Positions 33,176 through 41,888 are shown, counted from the stretch's first letter. The stretch is DNA of 64,000 bases from Haloferula helveola (GCF_037076345.1 NZ_AP024702.1:2170001-2234000); one strand, 5' to 3'. Notes: generated by a model from the sequence alone, not told the origin. Numbers and translations are program-made.

Positions 33176-33856
33176 ATGCCCTCCGCCGGTTCGCCGATCT
33201 ACTCGCTGGCCATCATCATCGGCATCGCGATCGGCGCGGCCGGTTGGTGGAAGCTCTCGAAGAACGACTCGCGGCTGCCGATCATCTACTTCGCCGGCAT
33301 CGCGTCGGCCTTCCTCGGCGCCAAGCTGGCGTTCCTTTTCGCCGAAGGATGGATGTATGCGGGTCACCCGGACCGCTGGTTGGCGTGGCTTTCGGGAAAG
33401 TCCGTGATGGGTGCGCTGCCGGCAGGATGGGCTGGAGTCGAGCTCGCCAAAAAAGCGACCGGCTACCGACAGATCACCGGTGACCGCTTTGCGTTGCTGA
33501 TACCCATCCCGCTCATCCTCGGCCGTGTCGGGTGCATTTCCGCCGGGTGTTGTCCGGGCATCCCGATCGGCGACGGCCGCTGGCCGGCGGTGCCGGTGGA
33601 GATCGGCTTCCAACTCGCCGCCCTCACGGGGCTGCTCGTCCTCCAATGGCGCAAACTTCTCCCCGGTCAGCATTTCCATCTCTACCTGATCGCCTACGGC
33701 ACGTTCCGCTTCGCCCACGAGTTCCTGCGCGCGACTCCCAAGCCCTTTCTCGGCCTGTCCGGTTACCAGATCCTCGCGCTGGCGACCGCCATCGCGGCGG
33801 CGGTCGCCTTCCGCACCCGCGCGACGCGTTCCGGAACCCGCCGGAGCGCCATATGA
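33176..33856 (+). CDS. Prolipoprotein diacylglyceryl transferase-like membrane protein
   Basis: A 226-residue polytopic protein resembling Lgt, which moves diacylglycerol from phosphatidylglycerol to the lipobox cysteine. Seen here are the 'GR.G' arginine motif in ILGRVGCISAGCCPGIP, the following PAVPVEIGFQL, and YGTFRFAHEFLRATP leading to LSGYQILALA, where Lgt has its second essential region. It is shorter than canonical Lgt (~260-290), lacks the N-terminal HGxxYG motif of the catalytic loop, and has Cys residues in place of Asn in the arginine motif. It may be a divergent paralogue rather than the essential Lgt. Four bases from the protease gene upstream. Confidence 0.65.
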   Translation: MPSAGSPIYSLAIIIGIAIGAAGWWKLSKNDSRLPIIYFAGIASAFLGAKLAFLFAEGWMYAGHPDRWLAWLSGKSVMGALPAGWAGVELAKKATGYRQITGDRFALLIPIPLILGRVGCISAGCCPGIPIGDGRWPAVPVEIGFQLAALTGLLVLQWRKLLPGQHFHLYLIAYGTFRFAHEFLRATPKPFLGLSGYQILALATAIAAAVAFRTRATRSGTRRSAI

Positions 33857-33930
33857 AGTCTGTCGCATTCCGGGGGTTGCGAAAGACCCGATCCGGTCCC
33901 ACCGTAGCGGCGACCGAACCAACAATCCGA

Positions 33931-34383
33931 ATGAAGAAATTCCTCATTTCCCTCTTCGCCCTCTCCGCGACCGCCCTCAGCGCCGTCGCTGAGGACACCG
34001 CGACCCTCGAGCTGACCGGCAACGACCAGATGCAGTACAGCACGAAAGAGCTCTCGGTGACCGAAGGCCAGAAAGTCACCATCAAGTTCAAGCACATCGG
34101 CAAACTGCCGAAGGCGGCGATGGGCCACAACGTGGTGATCCTCAAGCCCGACACCCCGACCGCTCCGTTCGCGATGAAGTGCGCCCAAGCGGCGGCCAGC
34201 GACTACATCCCCGCGGACAAGGCTTCCACCGACCTGATCATCGCCCACACCAAGATGATCGGCGGCGGCGAGGAAACCACGGTGACTTTCACCGCTCCTG
34301 CAGCCGGCAAGTATCCTTACCTCTGCACCTTCCCCGGTCACTTCGGCGTCATGAACGGCGTGCTGACCGTCAAGGCGAAGTAA
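33931..34383 (+). CDS. Azurin (type I blue copper protein)
   Basis: A 150-residue periplasmic electron carrier. The signal peptide MKKFLISLFALSATALSAVA is cleaved before EDTATLELTG. Copper ligands match azurin: His66 in MGHNVV, Cys132 and His137 in LCTFPGH, and Met141 in GVMNG; the spacings (Cys+5 His, +4 Met) are the classical ones. The 'KAAMGHNVVILK' and 'TKMIGGGEETTVTFT' segments are also typical. Azurins pass electrons between cytochromes and reductases or oxidases; the partner is not in the window. A strong terminator follows 30 bases after the stop. Confidence 0.95.
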   Translation: MKKFLISLFALSATALSAVAEDTATLELTGNDQMQYSTKELSVTEGQKVTIKFKHIGKLPKAAMGHNVVILKPDTPTAPFAMKCAQAAASDYIPADKASTDLIIAHTKMIGGGEETTVTFTAPAAGKYPYLCTFPGHFGVMNGVLTVKAK

Positions 34384-34410
34384 GCTTCGACTTTCCGATT
34401 CTCTGAACAA

Positions 34411-34443
34411 AAAGGCCGCCCGGGATCCCGGGCGGCCTTTTTC
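34411..34443. terminator. Bidirectional rho-independent terminator (azurin/mscL)
   Basis: GGCCGCCCGGGA and its exact complement make a 12-base-pair stem with no unpaired loop bases in the ideal fold (34414-34437); it is flanked by AAAAA on the left and TTTTT on the right, so it can serve both convergent genes. Confidence 0.92.
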
Positions 34444-34463
34444 GTAAACTCATTCAGCCGGAC

Positions 34464-34898
34464 TCAGCCTTTCGTCTTCAGCAGGTCCCGGATCTCGGTG
34501 AGGAGCTTCTCCTCGGCACTCGGCTCGGGGGGTGCCGCGGCCTCCTCTTCTTTCTTCTTCTCGAAGGCGGCCATCACCTTCTTGACCACAAGGAATACAG
34601 CGAATGCGAGCAGGACGAAGGAGATGAAGTCAGTGATGAACTGGCCGTAGGCGATCGCCACCTCCGGCTTCGCCGCGGTCACCACGGTGTCGCCTTCCTT
34701 GACCTCGGCAACGGCCGGCTCGAGGACGATCTTCAGCTTGGTGAAATCGATGCCGGCGATCAGCTTGCCGAGCGGCGGCATCAGCACGTTGTCGACCAGC
34801 GACTTCACCACCGTGCCGAAAGCGCCGCCGATGATGATGCCGACCGCCATGTCCATCACGTTGCCCTTGAAGGCGAACTCCTTGAATTCCTTGATCAT
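34464..34898 (-). CDS. mscL: Large-conductance mechanosensitive channel
   Basis: A 144-residue homopentameric channel that opens under membrane tension to release solutes during osmotic downshock. The N-terminal amphipathic segment [20 protein letters not shown] leads into TM1 ([20 protein letters not shown]) with the gate region; the periplasmic loop is residues ~45-85, and TM2 is [20 protein letters not shown]. The C-terminal helix is charged ([20 protein letters not shown]). ATG 34898 matches the conserved family start; upstream in-frame codons are not coding-like. Convergent with the azurin gene and sharing its terminator. Confidence 0.97.
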   Translation of the reverse strand: MIKEFKEFAFKGNVMDMAVGIIIGGAFGTVVKSLVDNVLMPPLGKLIAGIDFTKLKIVLEPAVAEVKEGDTVVTAAKPEVAIAYGQFITDFISFVLLAFAVFLVVKKVMAAFEKKKEEEAAAPPEPSAEEKLLTEIRDLLKTKG

Positions 34899-35038
34899 AA
34901 TTGTTGGGGAGGCTTCTGAACCATGCGGATTCCAGCGATTTCCCGGGATTCTGGCAACCTTTCCCTTCCCCTTTGACAACCGCGCGGACCCCGCCCACGC
35001 TCCGCCGCGAAACGCAAAACGCGAATTCCCAACTCCTC

Positions 35039-36421
35039 ATGGCCTACGATCTCATCGTCATCGGAGGCGGACCTGCCGGCTACGTCGCCGCCATCCGCGC
35101 CGCCCAACTCGGAAAGAAAGTCGCTTGTGTCGAAGCCGACCGCGCCGGAGGCACCTGCCTGAACTGGGGCTGCATCCCGACCAAGGCATTGCTCAAAAAT
35201 GCCGAGCTGTACCACACGCTCTCCCACCGCGCGAAGGAGTTCGGCTTCTCGTTCGACAACCTGAGCTACGACTGGTCCGCCGTGATCGGCCGCTCGCGCA
35301 AGGTCTCCGACCGGCTCGCCGGCGGGATCGAGTTCCTCTTCAAGAAGAACGGCGTCGAGTACGTCCGCGGCCACGGAGCCATCACCGGCCCGGGCAAGGT
35401 CGAGGTGACCGCCAAGGACGGCTCGACCTCGTCGGCTGAGGCCAAGCACATCATCGTCGCTACCGGCTGCAAGACCCGCGAGCTGCCGGGTCTGCCGATC
35501 AACGGCAAGTCGGTGATCGGCTCGAAGGACGCGATGATCCTCGAGAACCAGCCGAAGGAAATGATCATCATCGGCGCCGGCGCGATCGGCGTCGAGTTCG
35601 CCTACATCTACAACGCCTTCGGCACCAAGGTGACGATCGTCGAGATGATGGACCGCCTCGTTCCGGTCGAGGACGACGAAGTCGGCGACGCGCTGGAGAA
35701 GTCATTTATCAAGCAGGGAATCCGCTGCCTCACCGGCCACAAGGTGACCGGCACCAAGGACCTCGGCGATCGCGTCGAGATCTCGGTCGAAGGCGCCAAG
35801 GAGAACGGCACGATCTCGGCCGACGTCTGCCTGGTCGCGATCGGCGTGCAGCCGGTGCTTCCCGGCGGCGAGCAGCCGGAGCTTTCCGAGCGCGGCTACA
35901 TCAACACCGATGACCGCTACCAAACCTCGATCCCGGGCGTTTACGCGATCGGGGACATCATCGGCCCGCCGTGGCTCGCGCACACCGCTTCGTTCGAGGC
36001 GATCCAGTGCGTCGAGGGCCTTTACGTCGACGGCCACACGCCGCGCAAGGTGAGCAACTTCCCCGGATGCACGTACTGCCACCCGCAGGTCGCGTCTGTC
36101 GGCAAGACCGAGCGCGCGCTCAAGGAGGAGGGAATCGAGTATACCGTCGGCAAGATCCCGTTCATGGCCATCGGCAAGGCGATCGCCGCCGGCGAACCGG
36201 ACGGCTTCGCCAAGCTGCTCTACGGCAAGAAGCACGGCGAACTGCTCGGCGCCCACATCATCGGTGACAACGCGACCGAGCTGATCGCCGAGATGGGTCT
36301 TGCGCTCGACCAGGAGCTGACGATCGACGACATCCACGCGACGATTCACGCCCATCCGACGATGAGCGAGGTCATCCACGAAGCGACCCTCGCCGCCGAG
36401 GGCCACGCGATCCACTTCTGA
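35039..36421 (+). CDS. lpdA: Dihydrolipoyl dehydrogenase (E3)
   Basis: FAD enzyme that reoxidises lipoamide in pyruvate and 2-oxoglutarate dehydrogenase complexes and the glycine cleavage system. It has 460 residues. The FAD-binding GGGPAGYVAA is at 9-18, and the redox disulphide is in GGTCLNWGCIPTK (Cys40, Cys45). The NAD-binding IIGAGAIGVEFAYIYNAFG is in the middle, a second FAD contact is TSIPGVYAIGDIIGPPWLAH, and the catalytic His-Glu pair is in HAHPTMSEVIHEA near the end. ATG 35039 gives the canonical start MAYDLIVIGGG. Its E1/E2 partners are not nearby; a terminator follows. Confidence 0.97.
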   Translation: MAYDLIVIGGGPAGYVAAIRAAQLGKKVACVEADRAGGTCLNWGCIPTKALLKNAELYHTLSHRAKEFGFSFDNLSYDWSAVIGRSRKVSDRLAGGIEFLFKKNGVEYVRGHGAITGPGKVEVTAKDGSTSSAEAKHIIVATGCKTRELPGLPINGKSVIGSKDAMILENQPKEMIIIGAGAIGVEFAYIYNAFGTKVTIVEMMDRLVPVEDDEVGDALEKSFIKQGIRCLTGHKVTGTKDLGDRVEISVEGAKENGTISADVCLVAIGVQPVLPGGEQPELSERGYINTDDRYQTSIPGVYAIGDIIGPPWLAHTASFEAIQCVEGLYVDGHTPRKVSNFPGCTYCHPQVASVGKTERALKEEGIEYTVGKIPFMAIGKAIAAGEPDGFAKLLYGKKHGELLGAHIIGDNATELIAEMGLALDQELTIDDIHATIHAHPTMSEVIHEATLAAEGHAIHF

Positions 36422-36454
36422 GCCAAGCTGCGGACTCGATCCGCCGGCTCTCAT

Positions 36455-36482
36455 GCCCGCCGGGAAACCGGCGGGCTTTTTC
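36455..36482 (+). terminator. Rho-independent terminator after lpdA
   Basis: GCCCGCCGG-GAAA-CCGGCGGGC (36455-36476): nine base pairs closed by a GAAA loop and followed by six T residues. Confidence 0.92.
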
Positions 36483-36557
36483 GTGCCCTCCCTCCATCCA
36501 GATTTCCGACCGGCGATCTTGCCGCCCCTTCCCGGCCACTGCTAGGGTCCGACCGGC

Positions 36558-37421
36558 ATGAGCGAATGGTACTACGCCCACGGCGGCGAACAAAAGGGGC
36601 CGGTGCCGGTCTCCGAGCTCCAGCGTCTTGCTGGCAACAACGAGTTCGACCCCGTCAAGGACCTCGTTTGGCGCGAGGGCATGGACGACTGGAAGCCGGC
36701 GGAAATGGTTCCCGAACTGAAAGCCCTTTCGGGACCCGCGCCCGAGCCGGCCGCTGCGGCTCCCGCCGAAACGACTGCAGCCCCGGCCACTGCTCCGGCC
36801 GCCGCGGATCCGATGAATCCCTATGCCGCGCCGACGACCGATGCCACGGCACACGAGTCGGCGGGCGTCGGCGACGACCTGCCCACGGTCAAGCGCGCCA
36901 ACTTCGTGCTGTGCGCGACCCTGCTCGTGATCGGCACGCTCGGATTCCTGGCCAGCTACGCCGCCCTCATCGTTCCGATTCTAACCAACCCGAATGACCC
37001 GTCCGCCGTCGAGTCGGTCGGCCCGATCGCAGGCATCGGATTCCTCGTCTCGCTCGCGCTGATGATGACCGGCCAGATCATGGGCATGATCTATGTCTAC
37101 CGCGCCTGGGTTTTGCTTCAGCCCCACACCGCGTACTCGACGCCCGGAAAGGCGGTCGGTTTCCTCTTCATTCCGTTCTACAACCTCTACTGGATCTTCG
37201 TCGCCTACTGGCGCTGGTCCCAGGAATGGAACCGCATCGTGGTTGCGAATCCGAAACACCGGAATGCGCCGAGGATGTCCGAGGGACTGTTCATGACCTA
37301 CCCGATCGTCAACCTTTCGGCGTTCGTCCTGAGCATCCTCGCGCTGCTCCCGGTGCTGGTCTTCCAGGTCATCGTGATCCGTGGCATGTGTGCCGCGATC
37401 AACTACAGTGCCGATCGCTGA
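36558..37421 (+). CDS. GYF_2-domain membrane protein
   Basis: A 287-residue protein. The N-terminal 55 residues are a GYF_2 domain (EWYYAHGGEQKGPVPVSELQ ... VWREGMDDWKPAEMV), a peptide-binding fold common on bacterial membrane proteins. An Ala/Pro-rich linker follows, including NPYAAPTTD, and then about four transmembrane helices (LCATLLVIGTLGFLASYAAL; FLVSLALMMTGQIMGMIYVY; VGFLFIPFYNLYWIFVAYW; VLSILALLPVLVFQVIVIRG). The 'FIPFYNLYWIFVAYWRW' segment resembles DUF4328/DUF4234-type families. Role unknown. A strong terminator lies directly downstream. Confidence 0.8.
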   Translation: MSEWYYAHGGEQKGPVPVSELQRLAGNNEFDPVKDLVWREGMDDWKPAEMVPELKALSGPAPEPAAAAPAETTAAPATAPAAADPMNPYAAPTTDATAHESAGVGDDLPTVKRANFVLCATLLVIGTLGFLASYAALIVPILTNPNDPSAVESVGPIAGIGFLVSLALMMTGQIMGMIYVYRAWVLLQPHTAYSTPGKAVGFLFIPFYNLYWIFVAYWRWSQEWNRIVVANPKHRNAPRMSEGLFMTYPIVNLSAFVLSILALLPVLVFQVIVIRGMCAAINYSADR

Positions 37422-37443
37422 CTTCGAAGTCTTTCGATCTCAC

Positions 37444-37477
37444 CAACCCGCCCCGGATTTCCGGTGCGGGTTTTTTG
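37444..37477 (+). terminator. Rho-independent terminator after the GYF_2 gene
   Basis: AACCCGC and GCGGGTT pair around an inner CCGG-ATTT-CCGG stem-loop, followed by a run of T residues ending at 37476. Confidence 0.9.
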
Positions 37478-37547
37478 TTTCTCATTTCGTCTGAATAAAT
37501 GTCCCGCCGCTCCGGTCGAAAGTGACGAATCCGAGAACACTGAAAAC

Positions 37548-37913
37548 ATGAAGCATCTTCTTACTCTTCTGACCGTGATCGGCGCCGGCTTCGTCGCCGC
37601 GCCCGATGCCGAGGCCCGCCCTCATCAGCACAACAGCTGCTCGACCACCTACGTCAGCGGACACACGTCATGCGGATGCCCGATCTACACGCAGCGCTAC
37701 GTTGCCTACTACGATCGCTTCGGCCGTGCCATCTACCGCTACCAGACCTTGCCGGTGAACCACCACTGCCGCCATCGCGTCGTACGCCAGCCGCAATGCC
37801 ACACGCCGCAGCCGCGTTATCAAAACAGCCGCTACACCCGCAGTGGCGTGCGCATCGGCCCGGTGATCGTCGGCGGAGGCTCCCGCTACGTTCCCTCCCG
37901 CAGTTGCCGCTGA
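37548..37913 (+). CDS. Small exported Arg/Tyr/Cys/His-rich protein
   Basis: A 121-residue secreted protein of no recognised family. The signal peptide is MKHLLTLLTVIGAGFVAAPDAEA. The mature part is basic and rich in Arg, Tyr, His and Cys: NSCSTTYVSGHTSCGCPIY, RYVAYYDRFGRAIYRYQTLP, NHHCRHRVVRQPQCHTP, ending GVRIGPVIVGGGSRYVPSRS. The six mature cysteines and clustered histidines suggest metal binding or disulphide cross-linking on the cell surface (inference). The final glycine-rich segment resembles tails of other short Planctomycetota/Verrucomicrobiota envelope proteins. Flanked on both sides by terminators, so it is its own transcription unit. Confidence 0.65.
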   Translation: MKHLLTLLTVIGAGFVAAPDAEARPHQHNSCSTTYVSGHTSCGCPIYTQRYVAYYDRFGRAIYRYQTLPVNHHCRHRVVRQPQCHTPQPRYQNSRYTRSGVRIGPVIVGGGSRYVPSRSCR

Positions 37914-37937
37914 CCCCGGCAGGCGAATCGATTCCTA

Positions 37938-37968
37938 GCCGCCGTTCCCCATCGGAACGGCGGCTTTT
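37938..37968 (+). terminator. Rho-independent terminator after the small exported protein
   Basis: GCCGCCGTTCC and GGAACGGCGGC form an 11-base-pair stem with a 5-base loop, followed by TTTT. Confidence 0.9.
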
Positions 37969-38034
37969 CCGTGTCTTCCCGGGACGAGCCCTTGCCCGCG
38001 CGTCGCTTTCCATCCGATCCTCTGCCCTGCCCGG

Positions 38035-39042
38035 ATGAAACCCCACCACCTCGCCATCGCGCTCCTCGCGCTCGGCCCTGCCCACGCCGACCGCACGTCC
38101 GACGAACTCCTCGCCGCGTTCCAAACCCGGCTCGAGACGCGTCAGCCGATCGACGAACTCTGCGACTCACTCGAGGGCAAACCGGACGAAACCCTCAGCG
38201 ACCTCATCGCCGAACTGAACAAGGCGTGGCCCGGCGTTCGCGACCGCTATCTCGCCGCGCTCGAATCGGTGGCGAAGACCGGGGTCGGCGGAGATCGCAA
38301 CGCCCGCCAGAAACGGATTCGCGAACTGCGTGATGATTTCATGTCCGTCTACCGGCTCGGCGAGGGTCCGATGAAGCCCTTGCTGAAGAGCAAGAGCATG
38401 CCGGCTGTCGAGGAACTCCGGAAACTCCTCTCGCCCACCAGCGAGGAGCTCCTGAAAGGCGCTCCGCCCACGCTCGCACCGCTGCGCGAGGCCGCGAACA
38501 AACTTGCCCGCTTCCGGGATGCCGCTCTCGATGCCGCGCTTTCCTCGATCCCGAGCGACTCGGTCTCAAGCCTCGAGGAGCGCGAGAAATCGGTCGCCGC
38601 GACCGCCGGTGACCTGCCCCGCGATGGTCTCAAGACGATCGAACGAAACCGCAAGATCGCTGAAGACGAAAACGTTCCCGCCGACGAGGCGCGCGGGATC
38701 GAAGAGTGCAACTACTGGCGGCTCTACGTCGGCCTCAACGCTCTGGTCCTCGATCCGAAACTCTGCGACGCATCCCGCGACCATTCGAAGGACATGGCGG
38801 AGAAGGGATTCTTCGCCCACGAGTCGCCGGTCCCCGGAAAAAAGACCCCGTGGGACCGCGCGAAGAACTTCGGCACCACCGCGTCCGGCGAAAACATCTA
38901 CAGCGGATCGAACCAGCCGCAGGCTGCCAACCGCGGCTGGTTCTACTCACCCGGGCACCACAAGAACATGTTCAACCCCGGACAACAGCGCATCGGTCTC
39001 GGCCACCACGGCGGCCGCTGGACGCAGATGTTCGGGAAATAA
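38035..39042 (+). CDS. Exported CAP-domain protein
   Basis: A 335-residue secreted protein. A signal peptide (MKPHHLAIALLALGPAHA) is followed by ~180 helical, charged residues and a C-terminal CAP/SCP domain (about 218-335). CAP landmarks are IEECNYWRLYVGLNALVLDP, CDASRDHSKDMAEKGFFAHE, GENIYSG, and WFYSPGHHKNMFNPGQQRIG with GLGHHGGRW at the end. The three histidines and glutamate of the CAP cavity are present in form. Bacterial CAP proteins are often extracellular, of varied or unknown function. Converges with the small membrane-protein gene five bases after its stop. Confidence 0.85.
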   Translation: MKPHHLAIALLALGPAHADRTSDELLAAFQTRLETRQPIDELCDSLEGKPDETLSDLIAELNKAWPGVRDRYLAALESVAKTGVGGDRNARQKRIRELRDDFMSVYRLGEGPMKPLLKSKSMPAVEELRKLLSPTSEELLKGAPPTLAPLREAANKLARFRDAALDAALSSIPSDSVSSLEEREKSVAATAGDLPRDGLKTIERNRKIAEDENVPADEARGIEECNYWRLYVGLNALVLDPKLCDASRDHSKDMAEKGFFAHESPVPGKKTPWDRAKNFGTTASGENIYSGSNQPQAANRGWFYSPGHHKNMFNPGQQRIGLGHHGGRWTQMFGK

Positions 39043-39047
39043 CCTCT

Positions 39048-39326
39048 TCAAGCGGTCGCGGTGCCGTTGCTCTTCGAGAGGCACCACAGCAGCGATACGG
39101 CTCCGGCCGCTCCCAGCACCGCGCCGGCGAGCAGGCCGAGCCCGGCGACCGATGCGCTTCCGGCCAGAACGGCCAGTACCAATGCGCACGCCATCAGTGC
39201 CGGACCCGCAAGGGTCAGGCCGATGGCAATGGCATAACTCAGTCCCGGCAGGATCCTTGCCTTCCACTTGTCGGTGCAGGAAGTCGCGGTCGGGGTCGTC
39301 GGTTCGGTATTCATGGTATCGTTCAT
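39048..39326 (-). CDS. Small hydrophobic membrane protein
   Basis: A 92-residue protein with a hydrophilic Thr-rich N-terminus (MNDTMNTEPTTPTATSCTDK) and two long hydrophobic segments (SYAIAIGLTLAGPALMACAL; GLGLLAGAVLGAAGAVSLLW). It resembles small mercury-transport-like (MerC/MerE-like) or other two-helix proteins in size only; no family is assigned. Coding is supported by codon bias and placement in an otherwise empty gap between convergent cap and ribD-side genes. Confidence 0.5.
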   Translation of the reverse strand: MNDTMNTEPTTPTATSCTDKWKARILPGLSYAIAIGLTLAGPALMACALVLAVLAGSASVAGLGLLAGAVLGAAGAVSLLWCLSKSNGTATA

Positions 39327-39384
39327 AAGACGATTCCCATTCTCCCACGCCGGATGAAACGAAGATGACGCGTGTGTGAAACGA

Positions 39385-40437
39385 TCAAGGATGTTTGGTG
39401 AGGGAACCTTCGCGGACGATTCCCCGGAGCATCACATCGGGTCCGACCTGACGGAACTCGATCTGATCGAGACCGGCTCCGTCCGGCAGTCCTTCGCCGG
39501 CGAGTGCGGTCACCGGCCCTCCGCAGATCATCGGCGCCATGAAGGCGACGACTTCGTCGATCAGACCCCGATCCGCGAACTCTCCTGCCAGCCGTCCTCC
39601 GCACTCCAGCATCACGGCATTCACTCCCCTCTCGCGCACCAGTTCGCGCAGGGTCTTCTCGAAATCCATGCGCGGGCGGACGAGCGTTCGCTCGCGATGG
39701 GCATCGGTGAACAAGGGCGCGTCGTCGGGTAACGAATCGGGTCGATCGGTCAATACCACCCGCCACGGCATCTCGCGGCCTTCGAGCAGCTCCGGCTCGC
39801 GCAGGTCGAGCCGCGGACGGTCCCTCCGGACCGTTTCGCCCGAGGTCACGATCGCATCGACTTCCGCACGGATCTTCTGGACCTCGGCACGCGCCTCCGG
39901 ACCGGTCAGCCACATCCCCTCACCCGGGGGTCGCGTCAGGCGGCCGTCGAGACTCATCGCAGTTTTCCAGATGACCCAAGGCAGACCGGTGCCCTGGACT
40001 TTGGCAAACGGACGGATCAGCCGATCGGCCTCGTCGGCCAACACCCCCGATGCCACTTCGATGCCGGCCGACCGCAGCAATGGATCCGCCCCTCCGGCAT
40101 GCGCCGGATTCGGATCGGTCGAGGCATAGACGACGTGGCTGACACCCGCTTCGATCAAGCCGTCGGTGCAGGGCGGCGTGCGACCGTGGGTCGAGCAGGG
40201 CTCCAAGGTCACGTAGGCCGTGGCACCGCGCAGCGCGTCCGGACCCGAACGCTGCAGAGCATCGGCGATCGCCTCGCGCTCGGCGTGCGGCTGACCGGCC
40301 CGCCGATGCCAACCGGCGCCGATCTCGATGCCATCGCGAACGAGCACCGCACCGACCGGCGGATTCGGCGAGGTGCGGCCGACGCCTCGACGCGCTTCCG
40401 CGATCGCCCGGCGCATCCACTTTTCATCCTCGCTCAC
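39385..40437 (-). CDS. ribD: Bifunctional riboflavin biosynthesis deaminase/reductase
   Basis: RibD performs the second and third steps of riboflavin synthesis: deamination of the pyrimidine and NADPH reduction of the ribosyl side chain. The N-terminal zinc deaminase has His51-Ala-Glu53 (QPHAEREA) and Cys81/Cys90 in EPCSTHGRTPPC. The C-terminal reductase begins at WVIWKTAMSLDGRLTRPPGE and contains VTSGETVRRDRPRLDLR and VMLECGGRLAGEF. GTG 40437 gives the usual 350-residue length. Other rib genes are not adjacent and no FMN riboswitch is recognised upstream. Confidence 0.95.
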   Translation of the reverse strand: MSEDEKWMRRAIAEARRGVGRTSPNPPVGAVLVRDGIEIGAGWHRRAGQPHAEREAIADALQRSGPDALRGATAYVTLEPCSTHGRTPPCTDGLIEAGVSHVVYASTDPNPAHAGGADPLLRSAGIEVASGVLADEADRLIRPFAKVQGTGLPWVIWKTAMSLDGRLTRPPGEGMWLTGPEARAEVQKIRAEVDAIVTSGETVRRDRPRLDLREPELLEGREMPWRVVLTDRPDSLPDDAPLFTDAHRERTLVRPRMDFEKTLRELVRERGVNAVMLECGGRLAGEFADRGLIDEVVAFMAPMICGGPVTALAGEGLPDGAGLDQIEFRQVGPDVMLRGIVREGSLTKHP

Positions 40438-40573
40438 TGCACTCCGAAATGCCTGCTCCCGCGCCTGACCGCAACTCCGGGATTGATGGATCCTGAAATC
40501 GCGCCAAGGTTGTAGACGGTCACTTCCACGGAAGCGGCTCAGAAACGCAAGAAACTCCAACCGCAAGAAACGC

Positions 40574-41137
40574 ATGAAAACACCCAGCATCCTCATCGGC
40601 CTGCTGCTGACGGCCACTCCGGCATTCGCCCAGACGGCGGATGAATACTACAACGCCGGCGTCAAAGCCATGAACCGCAACGACCCGGCGACGGCGCGTA
40701 CCGCCTTCGAGAAGGCACTCCAACTCCGCCCCGACCATCCCTACGCCCGCTACAAGCTGGCCGCGCTGAAGACCCAAGCCGGCAACATGCTTGCCAAGCG
40801 CAAGGAAACCGAACTCGGCGGCATCCGCCTGCCCGAGGTCGAGTTCCGCGACGTCACCCTGAGCGAGGCGCTCTCCGCGCTGAACTCGATGGTGGAAACC
40901 GAGTCGACCAAGAAGAAGGGCGAAGACGATGCCTTCACGCCGAACTTCATGGTCCAGGATCCGACCGGCAAACTCGGTGACCGGGAAGTCTCGCTGTCGC
41001 TGAAGAACATCCCTGCCAAGGCCGCGCTCGACTACCTGCTTCAGCAGGCAGGCGGTATCGCGCGCTACGACGAACACGCGATCGTGATCCGTCCGGCCTC
41101 CGGTGCCGTCGGCAAAGGCACGCCTCCCGGCGAATAA
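40574..41137 (+). CDS. Exported TPR protein with a secretin-like (STN) tail
   Basis: A 187-residue exported protein. The signal peptide MKTPSILIGLLLTATPAFA is followed by a TPR pair (ADEYYNAGVKAMNRNDPATA ... FEKALQLRPDHPYARYKLAA). The C-terminal 85 residues (IRLPEVEFRDVTLSEALSAL ... REVSLSLKNIPAKAALDYLL ... YDEHAIVIRP) have the beta-alpha-beta pattern of the STN/secretin N0 domain, as found in secretins and TonB-dependent receptors. This combination is frequent in Verrucomicrobiota. It may be a periplasmic adaptor (inference). Divergent from ribD. Confidence 0.75.
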   Translation: MKTPSILIGLLLTATPAFAQTADEYYNAGVKAMNRNDPATARTAFEKALQLRPDHPYARYKLAALKTQAGNMLAKRKETELGGIRLPEVEFRDVTLSEALSALNSMVETESTKKKGEDDAFTPNFMVQDPTGKLGDREVSLSLKNIPAKAALDYLLQQAGGIARYDEHAIVIRPASGAVGKGTPPGE

Positions 41138-41182
41138 GCTTACGCTTGCGCAGCCGCGTGCCGCCGCCACGCTCGTCCCACG

Positions 41183-41830
41183 ATGGAACGGGTGCTCATC
41201 AGCGGCGGACGCGGCGATCTCGCGCAAGCAATCGCCCGCGCGTTCCGCGACGCGGGTGACGAGGTGCTCGCGCCCGGCCGGGACGAACTGGACGTCGCCG
41301 ATCCCGCATCGGTCGCGAGCTACTTCGCCGGCATCGAGACACCCGATCTCTTGATCAGCAACGCCGGCCTCGCCGACAACGAACTGCTGGCCCGTTGCAA
41401 TGAGGCGTCCTGGGACCGCCAGCTGGAGGTCAACCTGCACGGCACCTTCCGTTGTGCCAAAGCGGCCGCCCGCGCGATGCTCCGGAAGCGGACCGGCCAC
41501 CTCATTTTCATCTCAAGCCACTCGGCCCTCCACCCGCCGGTCGGCCAAGCCGCCTACGCCGCCGCCAAAGCCGGACTGATCGGGCTCGCCAAGTCGCTTG
41601 CGAAGGAACTCGGCCCCGCCGGGATCCGGGTCAACACGGTGCTCCCCGGCTTTCTCGAAACCCGAATGACTGCTGGCCTCCCGGAAAGCCGCCGCGATGA
41701 GGTCCGCCGCGAACATGCCCTCGGACGTTTCAATGACACCGAATCGGTCGCGGCATTCCTCGTCCATCTCCACCGGCAGCTTCCGTACACCTCGGGTCAG
41801 GTGTTCCAGCTCGACAGCCGGATCGGCTGA
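41183..41830 (+). CDS. Short-chain dehydrogenase/reductase
   Basis: A 215-residue NAD(P)H-dependent oxidoreductase of the classical SDR fold, FabG-like. The glycine-rich cofactor loop is SGGRGDLAQAIARAF at the N-terminus, NAG is present in LISNAGLADN, and the catalytic Ser-Tyr-Lys set is in IFISSHSALHP and AYAAAKAGL. The short length lacks some of the substrate loop of FabG (~245). Substrate unknown. It lies downstream of the TPR/STN gene, 45 bases away. Confidence 0.9.
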   Translation: MERVLISGGRGDLAQAIARAFRDAGDEVLAPGRDELDVADPASVASYFAGIETPDLLISNAGLADNELLARCNEASWDRQLEVNLHGTFRCAKAAARAMLRKRTGHLIFISSHSALHPPVGQAAYAAAKAGLIGLAKSLAKELGPAGIRVNTVLPGFLETRMTAGLPESRRDEVRREHALGRFNDTESVAAFLVHLHRQLPYTSGQVFQLDSRIG

Positions 41831-41888
41831 AATGCGGGGACGAAATGTCTCATTGACCCCGCCCCCGGTCTCCCTACCCTTCCGCGCC

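Noticed and set aside
40438-40573. FMN riboswitch before ribD
   Set aside because: The conserved FMN aptamer blocks (such as the AGGGC and CCGAC elements in order) are not present in this 136-base divergent gap.
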